A stretch of 64,000 nucleotides of DNA, from contig QCXZ01000053.1 of the NCBI GenBank assembly GCA_025024175.1, forward strand, positions 4,402,001 to 4,466,000, given 5' to 3'. Shown piece by piece: positions 44,575 to 55,829 of the stretch (the stretch's first letter is position 1; every line of letters begins with the position of its first letter). The translations under genes were made by a program, and so were the position numbers. This stretch comes from Rhyzopertha dominica (Eukaryota; Arthropoda; Insecta; Coleoptera; Bostrichidae). A model generated the notes under the pieces. It was not told the origin of the DNA. It saw nothing but the letters and a program-made list of their open reading frames with translations, and made no database searches.

Positions 44575-47455
44575 AATGAAGAAGTTTAAAATAAGATTTG
44601 TCGTGAACATTCAAATCTAGAAAATATCTCTCTATCTCTTCGAATAATCGATATATCAGTGGAGAACATCGGATATGCTGCTTATATCAGAGCACGAAAG
44701 TCAAGATTTATTTGATTATTTGTAGTCAAATTTGAAAAGTTCATATCCCCGCAGATATTTAATACCGCCATTGCGATTCGTCATACTGTAATCAACCGAA
44801 TTTTGCGAAACCGCAGAAAACATCTCATAATCTACCCCGATCCCAGATTTTAAAATTGTTTCATTTCCTCCAGTCCGCCCATCCAATTCCGGTTCGCTCG
44901 CAGCGCGAAAGTCCCAAAACGAAATTATCTTTAATTCATGCTCGATAGGGATTTTTGGATTACGAGGATTTAACTCGCAACTTAATTACAAACTTGGTTT
45001 TATATTAATCGCGAAGTCTGAATTGTTTTTGAATAATTACGCCAGCGCCAAGTTTTATGAGTTGCCCGGATCCAATCTGGATTTTAAAAGATCCGGCGTG
45101 GAGTGGGAATTGCCAGACTTAACGTGGAAACAGGGAGAGAGACGGAGAGAGCGTCGCTCTTAATTCGCAGCGATGAAACAATTTATTTCGCCGTGCCGGG
45201 GCCGAGAGGGTAGGGGGTGGTTTCGTGCTGGACACCAGTTAGGGGATTGTCTGCAGACGTCCTGAGAGGTTGGTAACGATGTTATGCTGGCGAATTAGGA
45301 CCTAATTACGTTAGGGCCGCTGACGTACGATCCTTGGTGCCTTCTGTCCCTGGGGTACGACGATTGTAATACGTGGAATCACGGAATGTTCCGTGGATAT
45401 AAACTAAACCCCTCATTAAAACACAAAATATTATAAACATAACAGTGTAATATCGAAGAGGTAACAGCATACTAAGTATTAAGAATTAGGGGGTTTTCAT
45501 CGCATTTCACCCAAAACTCAAAGGTGGCATCTGATTTCATCGATTTTAAGTTGATTTTAATGGATTTCATAATTTTATAATTTTTATCTGACCGCCGTTC
45601 TTGAGCACTTGGCTATCTTTATCCGGCTGTTGCCTGCGTATATTTCGAATAAAATTCAATCAGCTGAAACTGTGGGTGTGTGTGATGCTTTGGGATGCAA
45701 AGAAAGCTAAGAAATTCATATTTCATTCGTAAAATGCCGGATTCTTTTCCTGCTGTCCTATAGTGTAGCATTCTTCACGCTGCCGTTTCATATTCCTTTT
45801 GGTGAAGGTATACAGCCAGAAAACTGGGATTCTGCACCTCACCATTCGCTGATTATTCCAGAAGCTATTTCACATCTGACAAGCTTCATCTTAGCTGAAA
45901 TCCTTCTTTGGAAGGTAGCCGTTGGAATCCCTTAGTCCACCATCAGACCAAATCACCTTCACAGTAGGCCAGATCTTTTACTTCTTTTGTTTATTAAATT
46001 TTAACGTAAATCTCTTATCTAAAGTTAAATACCTACTTGCATTCATCGAAGTCTGTGATTATTTAGATTTCTTCGTTATTACTAATAGTGTTTATGTACA
46101 GGCTACACGAGTTTCTGGGCCATGATTTCGACGCTGCTTAATTATTAATATCTAGGAATTTGTGCACTTTATTTTAATATTACAGACTGACCTTTTCCAA
46201 GCCCTATTCTGTTGTACCTATGCATCTTTTAAATACTATAATAACGTCTTGGTTGAGCTAATAAATTTCTGGGCTGAAATTATCTATTACATTTAGTTTA
46301 TTTTCGAGGTCACTATCTCTTTCCTGTTTTATTGGGTTTCGTTTATACAAGTGGGTTATTTAAAACAAGTGACGTCTTTTTTCATTAGTTTTAATCGAAC
46401 CCAACCTGTTTCCTTGCTTAGCTGGGACCCCATCTTGTATAATACGCTTGAATCTTTTATTTAGTAAACATAATAAACTAGGAATACTAAATATTAGCAT
46501 GCAATTCTGATAAAAATTTGAAAATTAACACTTCCTCAGGTATTTGTAGGCCATTACAGTTCAAAATAGATTTAGGAAACAAATATATATAGCCGCGTGT
46601 ATTTATTGGAACTAGAGAAATAATTCCTCCTTTATCCCACTCGTACCATGTGCAGAGAACACCTAGGCTTTGCTTTAGTGAACTCTTCCTTGAACTTCTT
46701 GTTGTTAAATAGGCTTATATATACATAGATATGTTACTTTGTAAATCAACTCTTTTAGGCTTTTGAATAATGCTAAGCAAACCGCTGTTTACTACCGTTG
46801 ATAAGTTTAATGAAAACGACACGATAAACTCAAGATGAAGTAAGTCATTTTTTACTGCTCCGACAACGCAAGTGTTATGATGGTAAATCAAGAATCATTT
46901 AAAAATTACTCTCGGAATGGAAATCCAAATGTCGCCATAAATAAATGTATATACCATTCTGCACATTTGATTTATCCTGGTGTTACCCAAGATTACCCAG
47001 CAATATTAAAGCCTTACTTTGTATTCTTTCAAAAAAGATAGAAAATAGCATCTGTCGCTTATTCAAAATCTCTGGTGCAGACTAACGGTTTTGATTTTGG
47101 ATTCTACGAACCAGGTTTGTCTCAAATTTATTGATGTTTGATGAGTTTTATCCACGGCTACCTTAATTATCGAAAATGACAATTCTAGAACCGGTAGCCA
47201 TGGTTTTATTTACTAATAATCGGTAGTTCTCAAATTTTACGACGCGCTGTCGCATTTAAAGAGTAAAGCTTCTGTACTTGAAGTTCTGATTCAGTAATGC
47301 GAANCTTGGTCCTCTATGCAACTTTAATCAATGTAATAGTGTTGTGAAAAAGTCTGACAGAATTCTGCGCTTGGTGTTTTCGAATATGGCTACCCGTACT
47401 ACTACCTTTTAACTTAAAAAAAGCTAACTATATATACCCCATTATGGAGTTCTAG
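44575..47455. other. No gene recognised; GC-richer block at 44880-45390
   Basis: Bases 44880-45390 are less AT-biased, with purine-rich GAGAGAGACGGAGAGAG (45135-45151), and resemble single-copy non-coding DNA. The rest is AT-rich with short frames lacking motifs. One ambiguous base at 47304. Confidence 0.45.
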
Positions 47456-47457
47456 TC

Positions 47458-47829
47458 TTGATTAGTCCTAACAACAGTGTAAATGCAGGGATGTGGTTCC
47501 AGCAAGATGGCGCACCTGTGCATAATTCTCAGACTGTACAAAATTGCAAAATTGCGTTTCAATGCAATGATATAATTATAACAACGCGCGAAAATATTCG
47601 NTGTCCTCCAAGATCTCCGGATCTAACTCCATTAGACATTTTTCNCTGGGGATACTTAAAAAATAAATTACATAGCATAACAAACTGTAACAATGAGGAA
47701 GAATTACAAATAGCTCGAATAAATGCAATCAACATCATTCATAGAAGGACATTAGAGAAAGTAATCAATAGCGTAAAACAGAGATGTCAAAAATGTGTTG
47801 AAACAAATGGCGGATTATTAGATCATTAG
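47458..47829 (+). pseudogene. Tc1/mariner DDE_3 transposase, C-terminal half (family D)
   Basis: One frame of 123 codons: MWFQQDGAPVHNSQTVQN with the second catalytic D (about 47490-47540), CPPRSPDLTPLDIF then WGYLKNKL with the third catalytic D (about 47602-47675), and an end reading RRTLEKVINSVKQRCQKCVE, stop TAG at 47827-47829. Two ambiguous bases fall in codons flanking CPPRSP. The frame is otherwise clean and ends naturally. The N-terminal helix-turn-helix and first D are absent upstream, so it is truncated. It differs from TcA, TcB and family C. Confidence 0.85.
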
Positions 47830-47834
47830 TAGCA

Positions 47835-49935
47835 ACCGTTTGAACATATTAATCTTGCATTAATTATTAATGTAATAGATTTTAATTGTTTAAAATTTGA
47901 TTTTGCCTGTCCAGGTTTTCATATCTGTTGCTTAAGATTTATTTTTTCTATTTCTTATTCATTTTGTGTTTGTGTATGATTGTTAAGGTTTCTTTTGGTA
48001 AAGATTATTCGGTTTGTTTTGTTGTCTTGTTACTACAACAAATGTATGTCGAATCCATAAAATTAATTAGGTACACGGGCAAATGGTTTTCCAAAGCACA
48101 ATATACTTAGATAAATGTTTAAAATAATAAGTGCGTGAAAAATTAATTCGACTCTATGTCATGTCGCACATCAAATTAATTAAAAAATAGCTGAATTTGA
48201 ATATTGTTACGCCCCCTTTTGCTTCTATCTGAAGGTGTTCATAAAAGAGCAAGCAGTGCCGACTAATCAGTGGGGAGAAGGGGTGGGTTCCTTCCAAGAA
48301 CCAGCCACCAAACTTATATAAATGATAGTAACCGAAAAGTATAGGAAACCCATCGAATTACCAAACATAGGTTTACGAACATGCCAAATAAAATGACACC
48401 AGAGTCTCAATAAGTATACATATAATGTATAATAATATGAAAATTTAAGCCAGTTGATTGAAGGTAAGTATATACATACGCAAGAAGAACCACAACAAAT
48501 CGATTTAAGGTAAGTATATATACATATGCCAAAAAAAGATACCTAATGAACCTATCACCAAATCTTAGATAACTCAATCACTATAGGTAAGTACGTATTT
48601 CTGAAGCTGTATTATTTATATTATTTATCCCTTCACTATTTCAGGCCTTATGATTGCGCGCATTCATTTACAAGCCAATAAGAAGATCTACAAGATATAG
48701 AATTACGTAAAAAAGAAGTTACGGAAACCTTCAAAATTGTTTTAAATTAGTTCTCTCCGAATACAGATATTTGTACTTGCGAAATAGTATGGTAAGTGAA
48801 TCTACGACAATATATATTGTAAAATGATTACCTAGAATAAACAACCGATATTTTAGAACAGCTAACACGTTAATTTTTAATGTAAAGTTCCAAGTAAACA
48901 GCATGCATAGAAGGTGCACTCATCCGATAGCGAATTCGTAGATTCCAACAAGGACGGAGAGGAACGATGGTCGAGCTCAGCAAAAAAAAATCCGTTTCTC
49001 GAATGTTCGATCGCCTTAAGAATTAGTAATTGGTCCAAAAATGGAGCAAATTCGACCAGCTTCACGTTATCCAATGGTAATAACCAGGTCTCAAGAATTC
49101 GTCGAAGAGATATCACCAGAATTTATGTAATATCGTAAAATAAAAGCCTACAATCAAATCTATAAAGCTATTGAAATAAAAGACAAGATAATTCATACCT
49201 CGGATAGTGGGCGGCTTAACTTTGAAAGCATAAGGTGCTCACAACCCTTACAGATTGGCGGAGTATCTTTAGATTTTAGTCACAATTCGTGAATGCGATT
49301 TTATGATAAGGTCAGTGGAAAATCCCCAAATGCATGGGATAAATACCATCCAAATTCAAGAATTCCAAAGATCTAAATATTTCAGATCCAACCCAAAACA
49401 ACCAAAAGGACGGTATATCACTCGTAGGCAGCTTGAAATCCTGCATATCCCAGAAAATGTTAAAATGAATAGCTGAAAATCTGCACTACGCCACTACACA
49501 AACGTTCCGCTATCAGATACTCTCTCTCAATCGCAACTTTTGGAAGGTACCTAAGAGTCGAAGAGGGGACTCAAGACAAGTACATGCAGATAGGACACCT
49601 AATTTACAAATCGAATAAAATATTGATGCCGACCCACAACAAGGAATATTTAAATTAAGAATAAATCATAGTAAATAATCAGCTAATTATTGCTAGTTAG
49701 AAAATGTCCCACAAAAAGGAAAGTAAACTATAATTACATTACTGTGTATTTTAGATTCTAACAATATGAACAAACCCATTATGGCGTCTGCAAAACGAAA
49801 AAAATTGAAAATAAAAGCATTTGAAGGCTTACAAAGTTTTTTTATGAAACAAAAAGTTAGAGCAAAAATTTGAAAATGACAATTTTCAGCTTTTTTTAAA
49901 AACTTCTGGACGAGATGGTAATCATTTGTTTTCTT
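47835..49935. other. No gene recognised; repeat mate at 48070-48140
   Basis: Bases 48070-48140 are the second copy of the repeat at 39993. Near 48460-48600 three GGTAAGTAT/ACG-type strings recur at about 50-75 base spacing in AT-rich sequence without open frames, so they look like a worn tandem repeat rather than splice donors. Bases 48870-49140 are slightly GC-richer. No motif was found in the lysine- and asparagine-rich frames of 49300-49660. Confidence 0.4.
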
Positions 49936-49939
49936 GTGC

Positions 49940-50112
49940 ATTAAATTGTGCACTACCTTCCCCATTTACCAATGCACGTCTACGTTCGCTGGAACACCTT
50001 GCATATATCGAGTCATAAAGAAGGGATAAATTACCATCCTATTTCCCTTATTTGTAATTTCGCGAAGATCTTTGAGAGCGTTATCTACAAAATAGTTACA
50101 AAAAACAGCCCT
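49940..50112 (+). pseudogene. LINE reverse transcriptase scrap
   Basis: The frame reads RWNTLHISSHKEGIN and YHPISLICNFAKIFESVIY (about 49990-50095), RT motif 2 region of non-LTR elements (W---I-P--K-GD, NYRPISL--NF-KIFE-). R is replaced by H in the NYRPIS box. Only about 170 bases remain before unrelated sequence. Confidence 0.75.
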
Positions 50113-50339
50113 CGCATTTGTTTTCCTTCGCCATTTTTAACTCGTATTTCCTAACCGCCGCAGAATCTCAGTAATGAGTCAAACAATCCTTTTCTTGTTA
50201 ACACCCCCTCCCAGCCCGAAAACCCCACAAATTCCGTACCGCTAATCCGCGCAAACCCAGAGCAGTTTAATTATTTCCCATTTAAACAACTCCCCACTTC
50301 TGACACCATTAAAAGTATATCCAATACCGCACACACACG

Positions 50340-50765
50340 CGACAATCCGTTTTCCTCTTCGCCGCGTGTCGCCGTCTCCCTCGCACCCCTTCGCTCGCCC
50401 TTGTGTCCCTCTCCGTCCCATAAAAAAGTGTTTAGTGTTTGACCGTAAACTGTATCGGTGCGAGAGGTATTCCCGCGCGTCCTTCCTTGTCGGTGCTTCC
50501 CCCGTCGGCGTCCGTGGCGCCGCCCAGAGTCGCGACGCACGCGTGAGGCGCTGGGACGCCCTCGCCTCCCTTAGCAACGTCAGTCGCTCCGCGTCCTCAT
50601 CTTGTCAAACTGTGGACCCGACGCGCGGATTCCGCGGAGATGTCCTAGATCGCCTAGATCGACGTCTTGAGCTATTCTTCCTCGCGCGGGAATTTTTTTG
50701 CGACACGGTTTCGGGGTCCCCCAGGACCCGTAGCCAGCATCACGATATTCGGGGAAGGACACAAG
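50340..50765. promoter_or_regulatory. CpG-rich block, possible promoter
   Basis: The most CpG-rich stretch of the window, dense in CG between 50380 and 50720, against AT-rich flanks. TCAGTC at 50580 matches the arthropod initiator TCAGT. Open frames of 90-160 codons occur on both strands without motifs and are expected from low stop density. It could be the start region of a host gene in either direction, or a fragment of an unrecognised GC-rich repeat. LINE scraps sit on both sides. Confidence 0.35.
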
Positions 50766-50839
50766 GTATTTATTATACGCATGTCTTTTGTATACATTCT
50801 TATGCATGTGAAATTGATCTATTTTTTGTTAGGGGGCGC

Positions 50840-51245
50840 AAAAATCATTAACTACCAGTCAATTTTCTTAGTCCGCACTATAAGCAACATATTTGATCAC
50901 CTGTTAAAAAACCAAATTGATGATTTGTTTGAAAAAAGCTTTAGTGAAAAAATCTTGCACGGGTTTGAGCGAAGAAGTCATGCACTTGTTTTTTACCTAC
51001 ACCTGATAAAAGCATTTGACTATGTAACAATTATATGATTTTTAAGTACGATAATCTAGCATTAATGGTATCTTATCAAACTCATTAATATCAATTTGTT
51101 ATTGCCAACCAGATGAACCGAGGAACTTAGAAACTAAATTGGCGTACCTCAAGTTTCAGTCCTCGGGCCAAGTTTATAATCCTACATGAATGATTTACCT
51201 CTTTCAACAACTGGGCCAAATGTTATATTATTCTTGGAAGATACT
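50840..51245 (+). pseudogene. LINE reverse transcriptase remnant
   Basis: Reads NYQSIFLVRTISNIFDHLL (about 50852-50908), FEKSFSEKILHGFERRS, then FYLHLIKAFDYV (RT motif with the first catalytic D, normally F-D--KAFD-V). After shifts comes GVPQVSVLGPSL (about 51145-51180) and MNDLPLSTTGPNVILFLEDTA (about 51188-51245), where the catalytic FADD has become LED. The order is right and deletions are short, so this is an aged copy of a Jockey-like element. Endonuclease and C-terminus are missing. Confidence 0.8.
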
Positions 51246-51469
51246 GCGCACGGTGTAAGTTAATAAATAATATAGTCTAGTCTCAAAGAAATACTTGCTT
51301 AGTCAAGTTCGTTATTATAAAAAAGATGGGCGGATTATATTTTAAAATAATTAATTATTTTGTAAATGCTATTTTTAACTATTTCCCCAACCAGTAGTTT
51401 AAGGAACAGACTTAGGCTTTTAGACCGATGCAGGGCCGGATATACAGCTTTTCGCTTACAAATTGAATC

Positions 51470-52110
51470 TTTTTTAGTACTTTTTTGGATCGGAAATATT
51501 TATTAGCTTTTATCTTGTACGAGTTGGGTCAAAATCGCAACTTCTCGTCTATGACTTATTTAATCAAATTTTGAATTTTGTGTCACGGAGTCTGAATTTT
51601 TTGATATGCTCATATAAAGATACGCTATAAATAATTATGTCGTCAAGATAGATGATTTTTTTGGATTCCTCTCAAAACGTTAAGCATCAATCTTTGAAAG
51701 GTTGCTAAAAGATTTTAATGCCAAATGAAACGGTGTATATGGGGTGAAGACAAAAGTCGAATGACTTTATCAAGCATTTTATGAAAGCTCGTTAGCTGCA
51801 CGTATAAAGTGTTAATTTGATTCGTATATATCGTCGGCTTGGATCCACTATTTCCTACAGATATCGATTACCTCTGTTTTTTCGTTGTTGAAGCAATCAA
51901 CACCTAACTTTGATAATTCTAAATTTGGTTCAAACTGTAACCATATTATGGAAACCTTAATGCATCCTGAAATGTCTGAAGTGAAGTCCTAACTTTGTTC
52001 CTTTTTCGACTCTGGAATTAATGGTAACTGAATTTGATTGATTTTTTTATTACTTGATACTGTTATTTAAGTTTTGCATCGGTGTTATTAAATATCCATA
52101 TCTAATTTCG
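51470..52110 (-). pseudogene. Ty3/Gypsy reverse transcriptase remnant
   Basis: Minus strand, best between 51760 and 51590: TFQRLMLNVLRGIQKN then YLDDIIIYSVSLYEHIKKF, with the YLDD catalytic box (rc of about 51628-51650), matching the Gypsy RT block TFQRLM--VL-G---V-YLDDIIIYS---EH. Upstream and downstream pieces are in several frames (a TPYTPFHLAL stretch resembling the T-PFGL region, and KLRF-SKC-like sequence after the box). Stops and shifts are frequent. It is opposite in strand to the Gypsy relic at 15-16.6 kb, and no LTR is visible. Confidence 0.75.
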
Positions 52111-52114
52111 CCTT

Positions 52115-53675
52115 CATGAGCTTATCTAATTCAAATATTCTCCTGCAACTTGACATCAACCTGTATAATATTACCAGCGTCGAAGAAAAAATTAAGAAGC
52201 GGGTACTACAGAATTGTGAAACTACAATACCCTCATAGAGAAATTCTAATTATAATCGAACAGGATATGAGTGAATTGCAAGTTGCATTCTAACAACCTT
52301 TCAAACATAGCATTATTCTCCGTCAACACAAGTAATTAGTAAAAAATAAACACTAAAATTTCTTTATATTGTTCCTTTCCAAGACATGCATATCTCATTT
52401 TTTAAGCTAGAGTTATCACAATTTTTTAACTGCCAGTATATGGGGAAAATCGTGTCATTTGGTAAAGGTAGATTCAGCATAAATCTAAAAACAAGAAAAC
52501 TTGATAAAAGATACCACCATAACTTCTGTATCTGTAAATATTTGTTACTTTTTGGAATGACTCAAAAGCGATCGAATGGGGCTGTTAACTACGCTACACC
52601 ACACTTGACAGTGTGAATTGTAATCTGTTTTGTTTCACAATCGAATGACTCGAATTAGTGTAGTTAAAACCGCAGACATCTTTGAAAATAGTTTTATATC
52701 TAGAATACCTTTGTGTAAAGCAGTTTTCCATATTTTCAATTGATCCCTCCTGCATTACCAGTGTCAAATTGGCAATTTTTTGAATTTTTTATGCCATTCA
52801 TTTGAGCATCGTTTGTCCCAAATGAGAAAAACAGATGGGATATTCTTAGATGCTTTTATAGGATTTGTCCAGCTGTTAGTTTCATTTAACATCAATAAAA
52901 ATTACTGCAGAAATGGCACCCACAAAATTGACAATCATGGACAAAAAATTAAATAGTTACAAATAAAGCATTTTACTCAATTCTAACATAAAATAGTTGA
53001 CAAGACAACCTAAAATTAATACTTCACTTGACGCGCTCTAACCATCTGTTAAGTTTTGGCATTTAATTCGATAAAGATCAAGGGGGTGCATAGTGATGCA
53101 AATTGCCTGTCGTGTAAATTGGAGTGGATAATTATTCTCAGATCATGTTCAATTTGCTTTGCTGCGATCTTGCCGAGGGGGAGCGTTATGCGGGGTGTAC
53201 GATATTTTCAATAATCCTACTGTTGGCGATTAGGAGCGACTAGCGCGTGGCGTGGACACCAAATGTCGAACTATTTTTTATGCCCATCAAACTATTGTTA
53301 TTCAATTATTTTCCATTAAAGCAGCTATGGGTGGCCAAAGCTATTAAGTTCAATTTAATCCGAATAAGCGATTATTTTAGAACTGATTCGTAAAAGTGTT
53401 AACAACATCAATAACGATCATAAACTAATAGAATCAAAGTGGCATGCTCGCCCACTGTTCGAAATAACGAGGACCGTCATCGTGTCCGACATATTTCTTT
53501 ATTAGCTTCATGATAAGTTATTAGTTAAAGTCTGTGACAGCGTAACTGGAAGGGTACGGACATCTGATCCCACAGCAGAGTGTCGCTACTGACATTATAA
53601 CTATTAGGAAGTAACGCATTTATTCTTATTTTGGAGAAAATTTGAATGATAAGAAGCTAGCCATGTACATGTACA
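52115..53675. other. No gene recognised
   Basis: AT-rich to 53000, then mixed composition to 53640 with no long frame, repeat end or RNA gene that I can name. Confidence 0.5.
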
Positions 53676-53679
53676 GTCG

Positions 53680-53889
53680 GTTGCAGAATTGGGTGTTTTC
53701 ACATTTTTTAGAAATCATTTAGAAAGCATGTACAAACCAGAAGCTAACAGCAGATGGTGTTCAACAAATGAGGCTGTTACCGCAGAACTCATACTCAAAA
53801 ATCATGCGAGTACACTTGAGAATTACGCGCATTACGCTAAAACTTGCTTGTTAAAAAACAATAAAGAGTTATTACTACTACACTTATAG
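53680..53889 (+). pseudogene. Short coding relic, possibly hAT/ZMYM-type
   Basis: The open frame reads GVFTFFRNHLESMYKPEANSRWCSTNEAV then LILKNHASTLENYA. The motif SRWCSTNEAV with an upstream hydrophobic helix is reminiscent of the TRWSARAEA block of hAT transposases and host proteins derived from them (ZMYM1-like). It ends at TAG 53887. The match is short and weak, so the assignment is tentative. Confidence 0.3.
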
Positions 53890-53924
53890 CTCTTACTAAT
53901 TATAAAAATGGGGAGACCGTGGAA

Positions 53925-54270
53925 TGGAGTGGAAGTTTCCCACCCACAAGAAGGTGAAATCAACGTCAAAGTTGCTAAAGAATTCGAAATGGCGGAGATG
54001 TTTTTGACAATAATGTTGAAAATGATTCAACGGAATCATAATCATTTACCACCAGAACCTGAATGTTTATGAATACATAAAAACGTAGAGGGAGAAAGTG
54101 GGGTCATCATAAAAACCAGTAGAATGACATGACCAATATTTCACAATCAACTGTGAGAAATATAGTTGTAAATGGCATTCTGGGCAGAAATTTGCGAAAA
54201 GATGTTGATTCGTCGAAGGTTTTGAAAGATGATGACGCAAATTTAATACGACGCGCGATGTATGATTTAT
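53925..54270 (+). pseudogene. TcA transposase N-terminal fragment, copy 3
   Basis: Plus strand: LKMIQRNHNHLPPEPE, then GESGVIIKTSRMT, a shifted ISQSTVRNIVVNGILGRNLRK, DDANLIRR and MYDL-EAC. This is the N-terminal helix-turn-helix region of the TcA family, with more of the upstream coding than the other copies. It stops before the catalytic domain at about 54270, close to the downstream splice donor of the next exon candidate. Confidence 0.65.
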
Positions 54271-54338
54271 GAGGCATGCAAAATAATTTTTTGCATGTAC
54301 TATTGTAATACTGTAAATATAAAATTTGAGAAACTTAC

Positions 54339-54418
54339 AGTGATTGGTTAAGATAGCAGCCTTTGGCTCCTCTTGATCCACATCTGGCACTGGTTAGCAC
54401 TAGCACAACACTACACAC
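54339..54418 (-). CDS. Candidate exon A, minus strand (duplicate of exon B)
   Basis: A pyrimidine-rich acceptor (TCATTGTTCCAG, rc of 54419 on) and a GTAAGT donor (rc of 54333-54338) flank 80 bases. Exon B at 55564-55643 is the same length with the same splice sites and about 85 percent identity. Phase 0 is fully open (CSVVLVLTSARCGSRGAKG, then YLNQSL-); it also extends upstream through the acceptor to an ATG, giving a hydrophobic, signal-peptide-like start. The second frame holds PDVDQEEPKAAILTNHC but has two stops near its start. Function unknown. Confidence 0.4.
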
Positions 54419-54599
54419 CTGGAACAATGAAAAAAATATATTATAAACAGGTACAAAGGTAGCCAAAAACAAACTAAATTTTATCAATTTGTAGACTACA
54501 CCTTTTGCGTGAATGTTCATGAACATTGCGTATTTTCTAAGAGTCATGTTGTTTTCAGTATTATGTTTTCAATAAGTCTTCAAACTTCTTCGTTATTTT

Positions 54600-54895
54600 T
54601 GCTTCATGTAACTAATCCATAGGGAGAAAGTGGGGCCATCGCAAAATTCAGTAGAATGACCAACATTTCACAATCAACAGTCAAAAATATAGCTGTAAAT
54701 GAAATTCATGGCAGAAAGGTGCGAAAAAACGGGCTTTCACAGATGCTCACGCAAATATAATACGACGTATGATTTATGAGGCATGCAAAAAAAATTTTGT
54801 ATTGACAATTGAAGATCTATACAAGAATACTAAAGCTGAGCTTAAAATTAACTGCTGTACCAAATTAAGTTTGTTCATTGTGAGTAAACGAACAA
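54600..54895 (+). pseudogene. TcA transposase N-terminal fragment, copy 4
   Basis: Starts GGGAGAAAGTGGGGCCATCG, coding for the SGAI-KASRMT helix-turn-helix region, then ISQSTVKNIAVNEIHGRKVRK, ANIIRRMIYEACKK and TIEDLYKNTKAELKINCC. It lacks the catalytic domain. The same segment occurs at 55835-56140, 1.21 kb away, as part of a tandem duplication with the neighbouring exon candidate. Confidence 0.7.
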
Positions 54896-54963
54896 TTATC
54901 GGGTAGTCGGAACTTTACAAGAGCAATATAACCCTATTTCATTTGATATACATATAGACCTAC

Positions 54964-55036
54964 CTTTGATTGATTTAATTTCATAGACAAGTTCAGTTCC
55001 CTGGACTCTGGACGCTGGCAACTCTAAATGAAGAAT
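54964..55036 (-). CDS. Candidate exon, 73 bases, minus strand
   Basis: Acceptor TTCTGTTCGCAG (rc of 55037-55048) and donor GTAGGT (rc of 54958-54963). Only one frame is open across all 73 bases: ILHLELPASRVQGTELVYEI then KSIK plus one base. A second possible acceptor 13 bases in (TTCTTCATTTAG) would give a 60-base exon starting ELPASRVQG. Composition is protein-like, but I do not recognise it. Confidence 0.45.
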
Positions 55037-55163
55037 CTGCGAACAGAAGCTCAGAAACCAATTAGTAATCTCGCTCAAAAGCAGGCATGATTTAAGGAAG
55101 GGAATCAGTTTGTTTTATTTTATTTTTTCCTAACATGTACATAACTAATTAACTCAAAAATAC

Positions 55164-55194
55164 CGTTGTAACCATCAGATTCGTTGAATATCTC
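55164..55194 (-). CDS. Candidate 31-base microexon, minus strand
   Basis: A strong acceptor (TTTCTTTTTGTTTCAG, rc of 55195-55210) precedes 31 bases, then GTATTT, a weak donor. Frames: EIFNESDGYN plus one base, or RYSTNLMVTT after one base. If the donor is not used, the first frame runs on to a stop as a terminal exon (ending ELISYVHVRKK). The acceptor is convincing; the downstream boundary is not. Confidence 0.35.
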
Positions 55195-55271
55195 CTGAAA
55201 CAAAAAGAAACTAACGTTAGGCTTTGTTATTATTCGTGAAGTGGATAGTTCAGATAACTTCATTCACTTAC

Positions 55272-55292
55272 CAGTGTTTTGTGAAAATTTTG
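55272..55292 (-). CDS. Candidate 21-base microexon, minus strand
   Basis: Acceptor TCTCGTTTTCAG (rc of 55293-55304) and a perfect GTAAGTG donor (rc of 55265-55271) enclose 21 bases (QNFHKTL in phase 0, KIFTKHW in phase 1). All frames are open, so length gives no evidence. The case rests on the splice signals and on its place between other candidates. Confidence 0.35.
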
Positions 55293-55473
55293 CTGAAAAC
55301 GAGAGATTATGATATGAATATAACATTTCATAACTACTTACATATATGAAAACAAGGCACTACACTGTCACGCNCCCTTCCCCTAACGCACGCCCTTGTA
55401 TAGTAACGTTTACGCGACCCAACATACAAATAATCAAAAACGCGTGCAAAACAACTAATTTTCATCGACTCAC

Positions 55474-55506
55474 CCGACCGGACACAGCAGTAACTGCTCC
55501 CCCTGC
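55474..55506 (-). CDS. Candidate 33-base exon, minus strand
   Basis: Acceptor AATTTTTGTTTCAG (rc of 55507-55520) and donor GTGAGT (rc of 55468-55473) enclose exactly 33 GC-rich bases in AT-rich surroundings: AGGAVTAVSGR in phase 0 or QGEQLLLCPV in phase 1. The compositional jump exactly between the two splice sites supports a real exon. Confidence 0.45.
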
Positions 55507-55563
55507 CTGAAACAAAAATTAAGTGTCACTTTTCAGGAAAAAAAATGAATTTGAGAAACTCAC

Positions 55564-55643
55564 AGTGCCTGGTTAAGACCGTAGCTTTTGGCTCCTCTTG
55601 ATCCACGTCTGGCACTGATTGGCACTAACACAACACTACACAC
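55564..55643 (-). CDS. Candidate exon B, minus strand (duplicate of exon A)
   Basis: Same 80-base length, acceptor (TCATTGTTCCAG) and splice context as exon A, with a GTGAGT donor (rc of 55558-55563). Phase 0 is open (CSVVLVPISARRGSRGAK, then YGLNQAL-), and joined in that phase to the 33-, 21-, 31- and 73-base candidates it stays open to the end of the last. In the PDVDQEEPK frame, differences from A are mostly silent, but that frame has an early stop. Its flanks, out to the TcA fragment, are also duplicated. Confidence 0.4.
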
Positions 55644-55829
55644 CTGGAACAATGAAAAAAATATATTAGAAACAGGTAACAAGGTAGGCAAAAAAAAACT
55701 AAATTTTATGAATTGTAAAACTACCATGTCAATAATTTATTTAGTCTTTAGTATTATGTTTTCAATAAGTATTCAAATTTCCTTTACAAAAAGAAGAATA
55801 TTATAATCGATCATCGATAAAGCGATTAA

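Noticed and set aside
48463..48600. Three GGTAAGTA strings looking like splice donors
   Set aside because: They recur in a worn AT-rich repeat with no open frames beside them.
50242..50851. Frames of up to 161 codons in the CpG-rich block
   Set aside because: Same reason; open on both strands at once with no recognisable domain.
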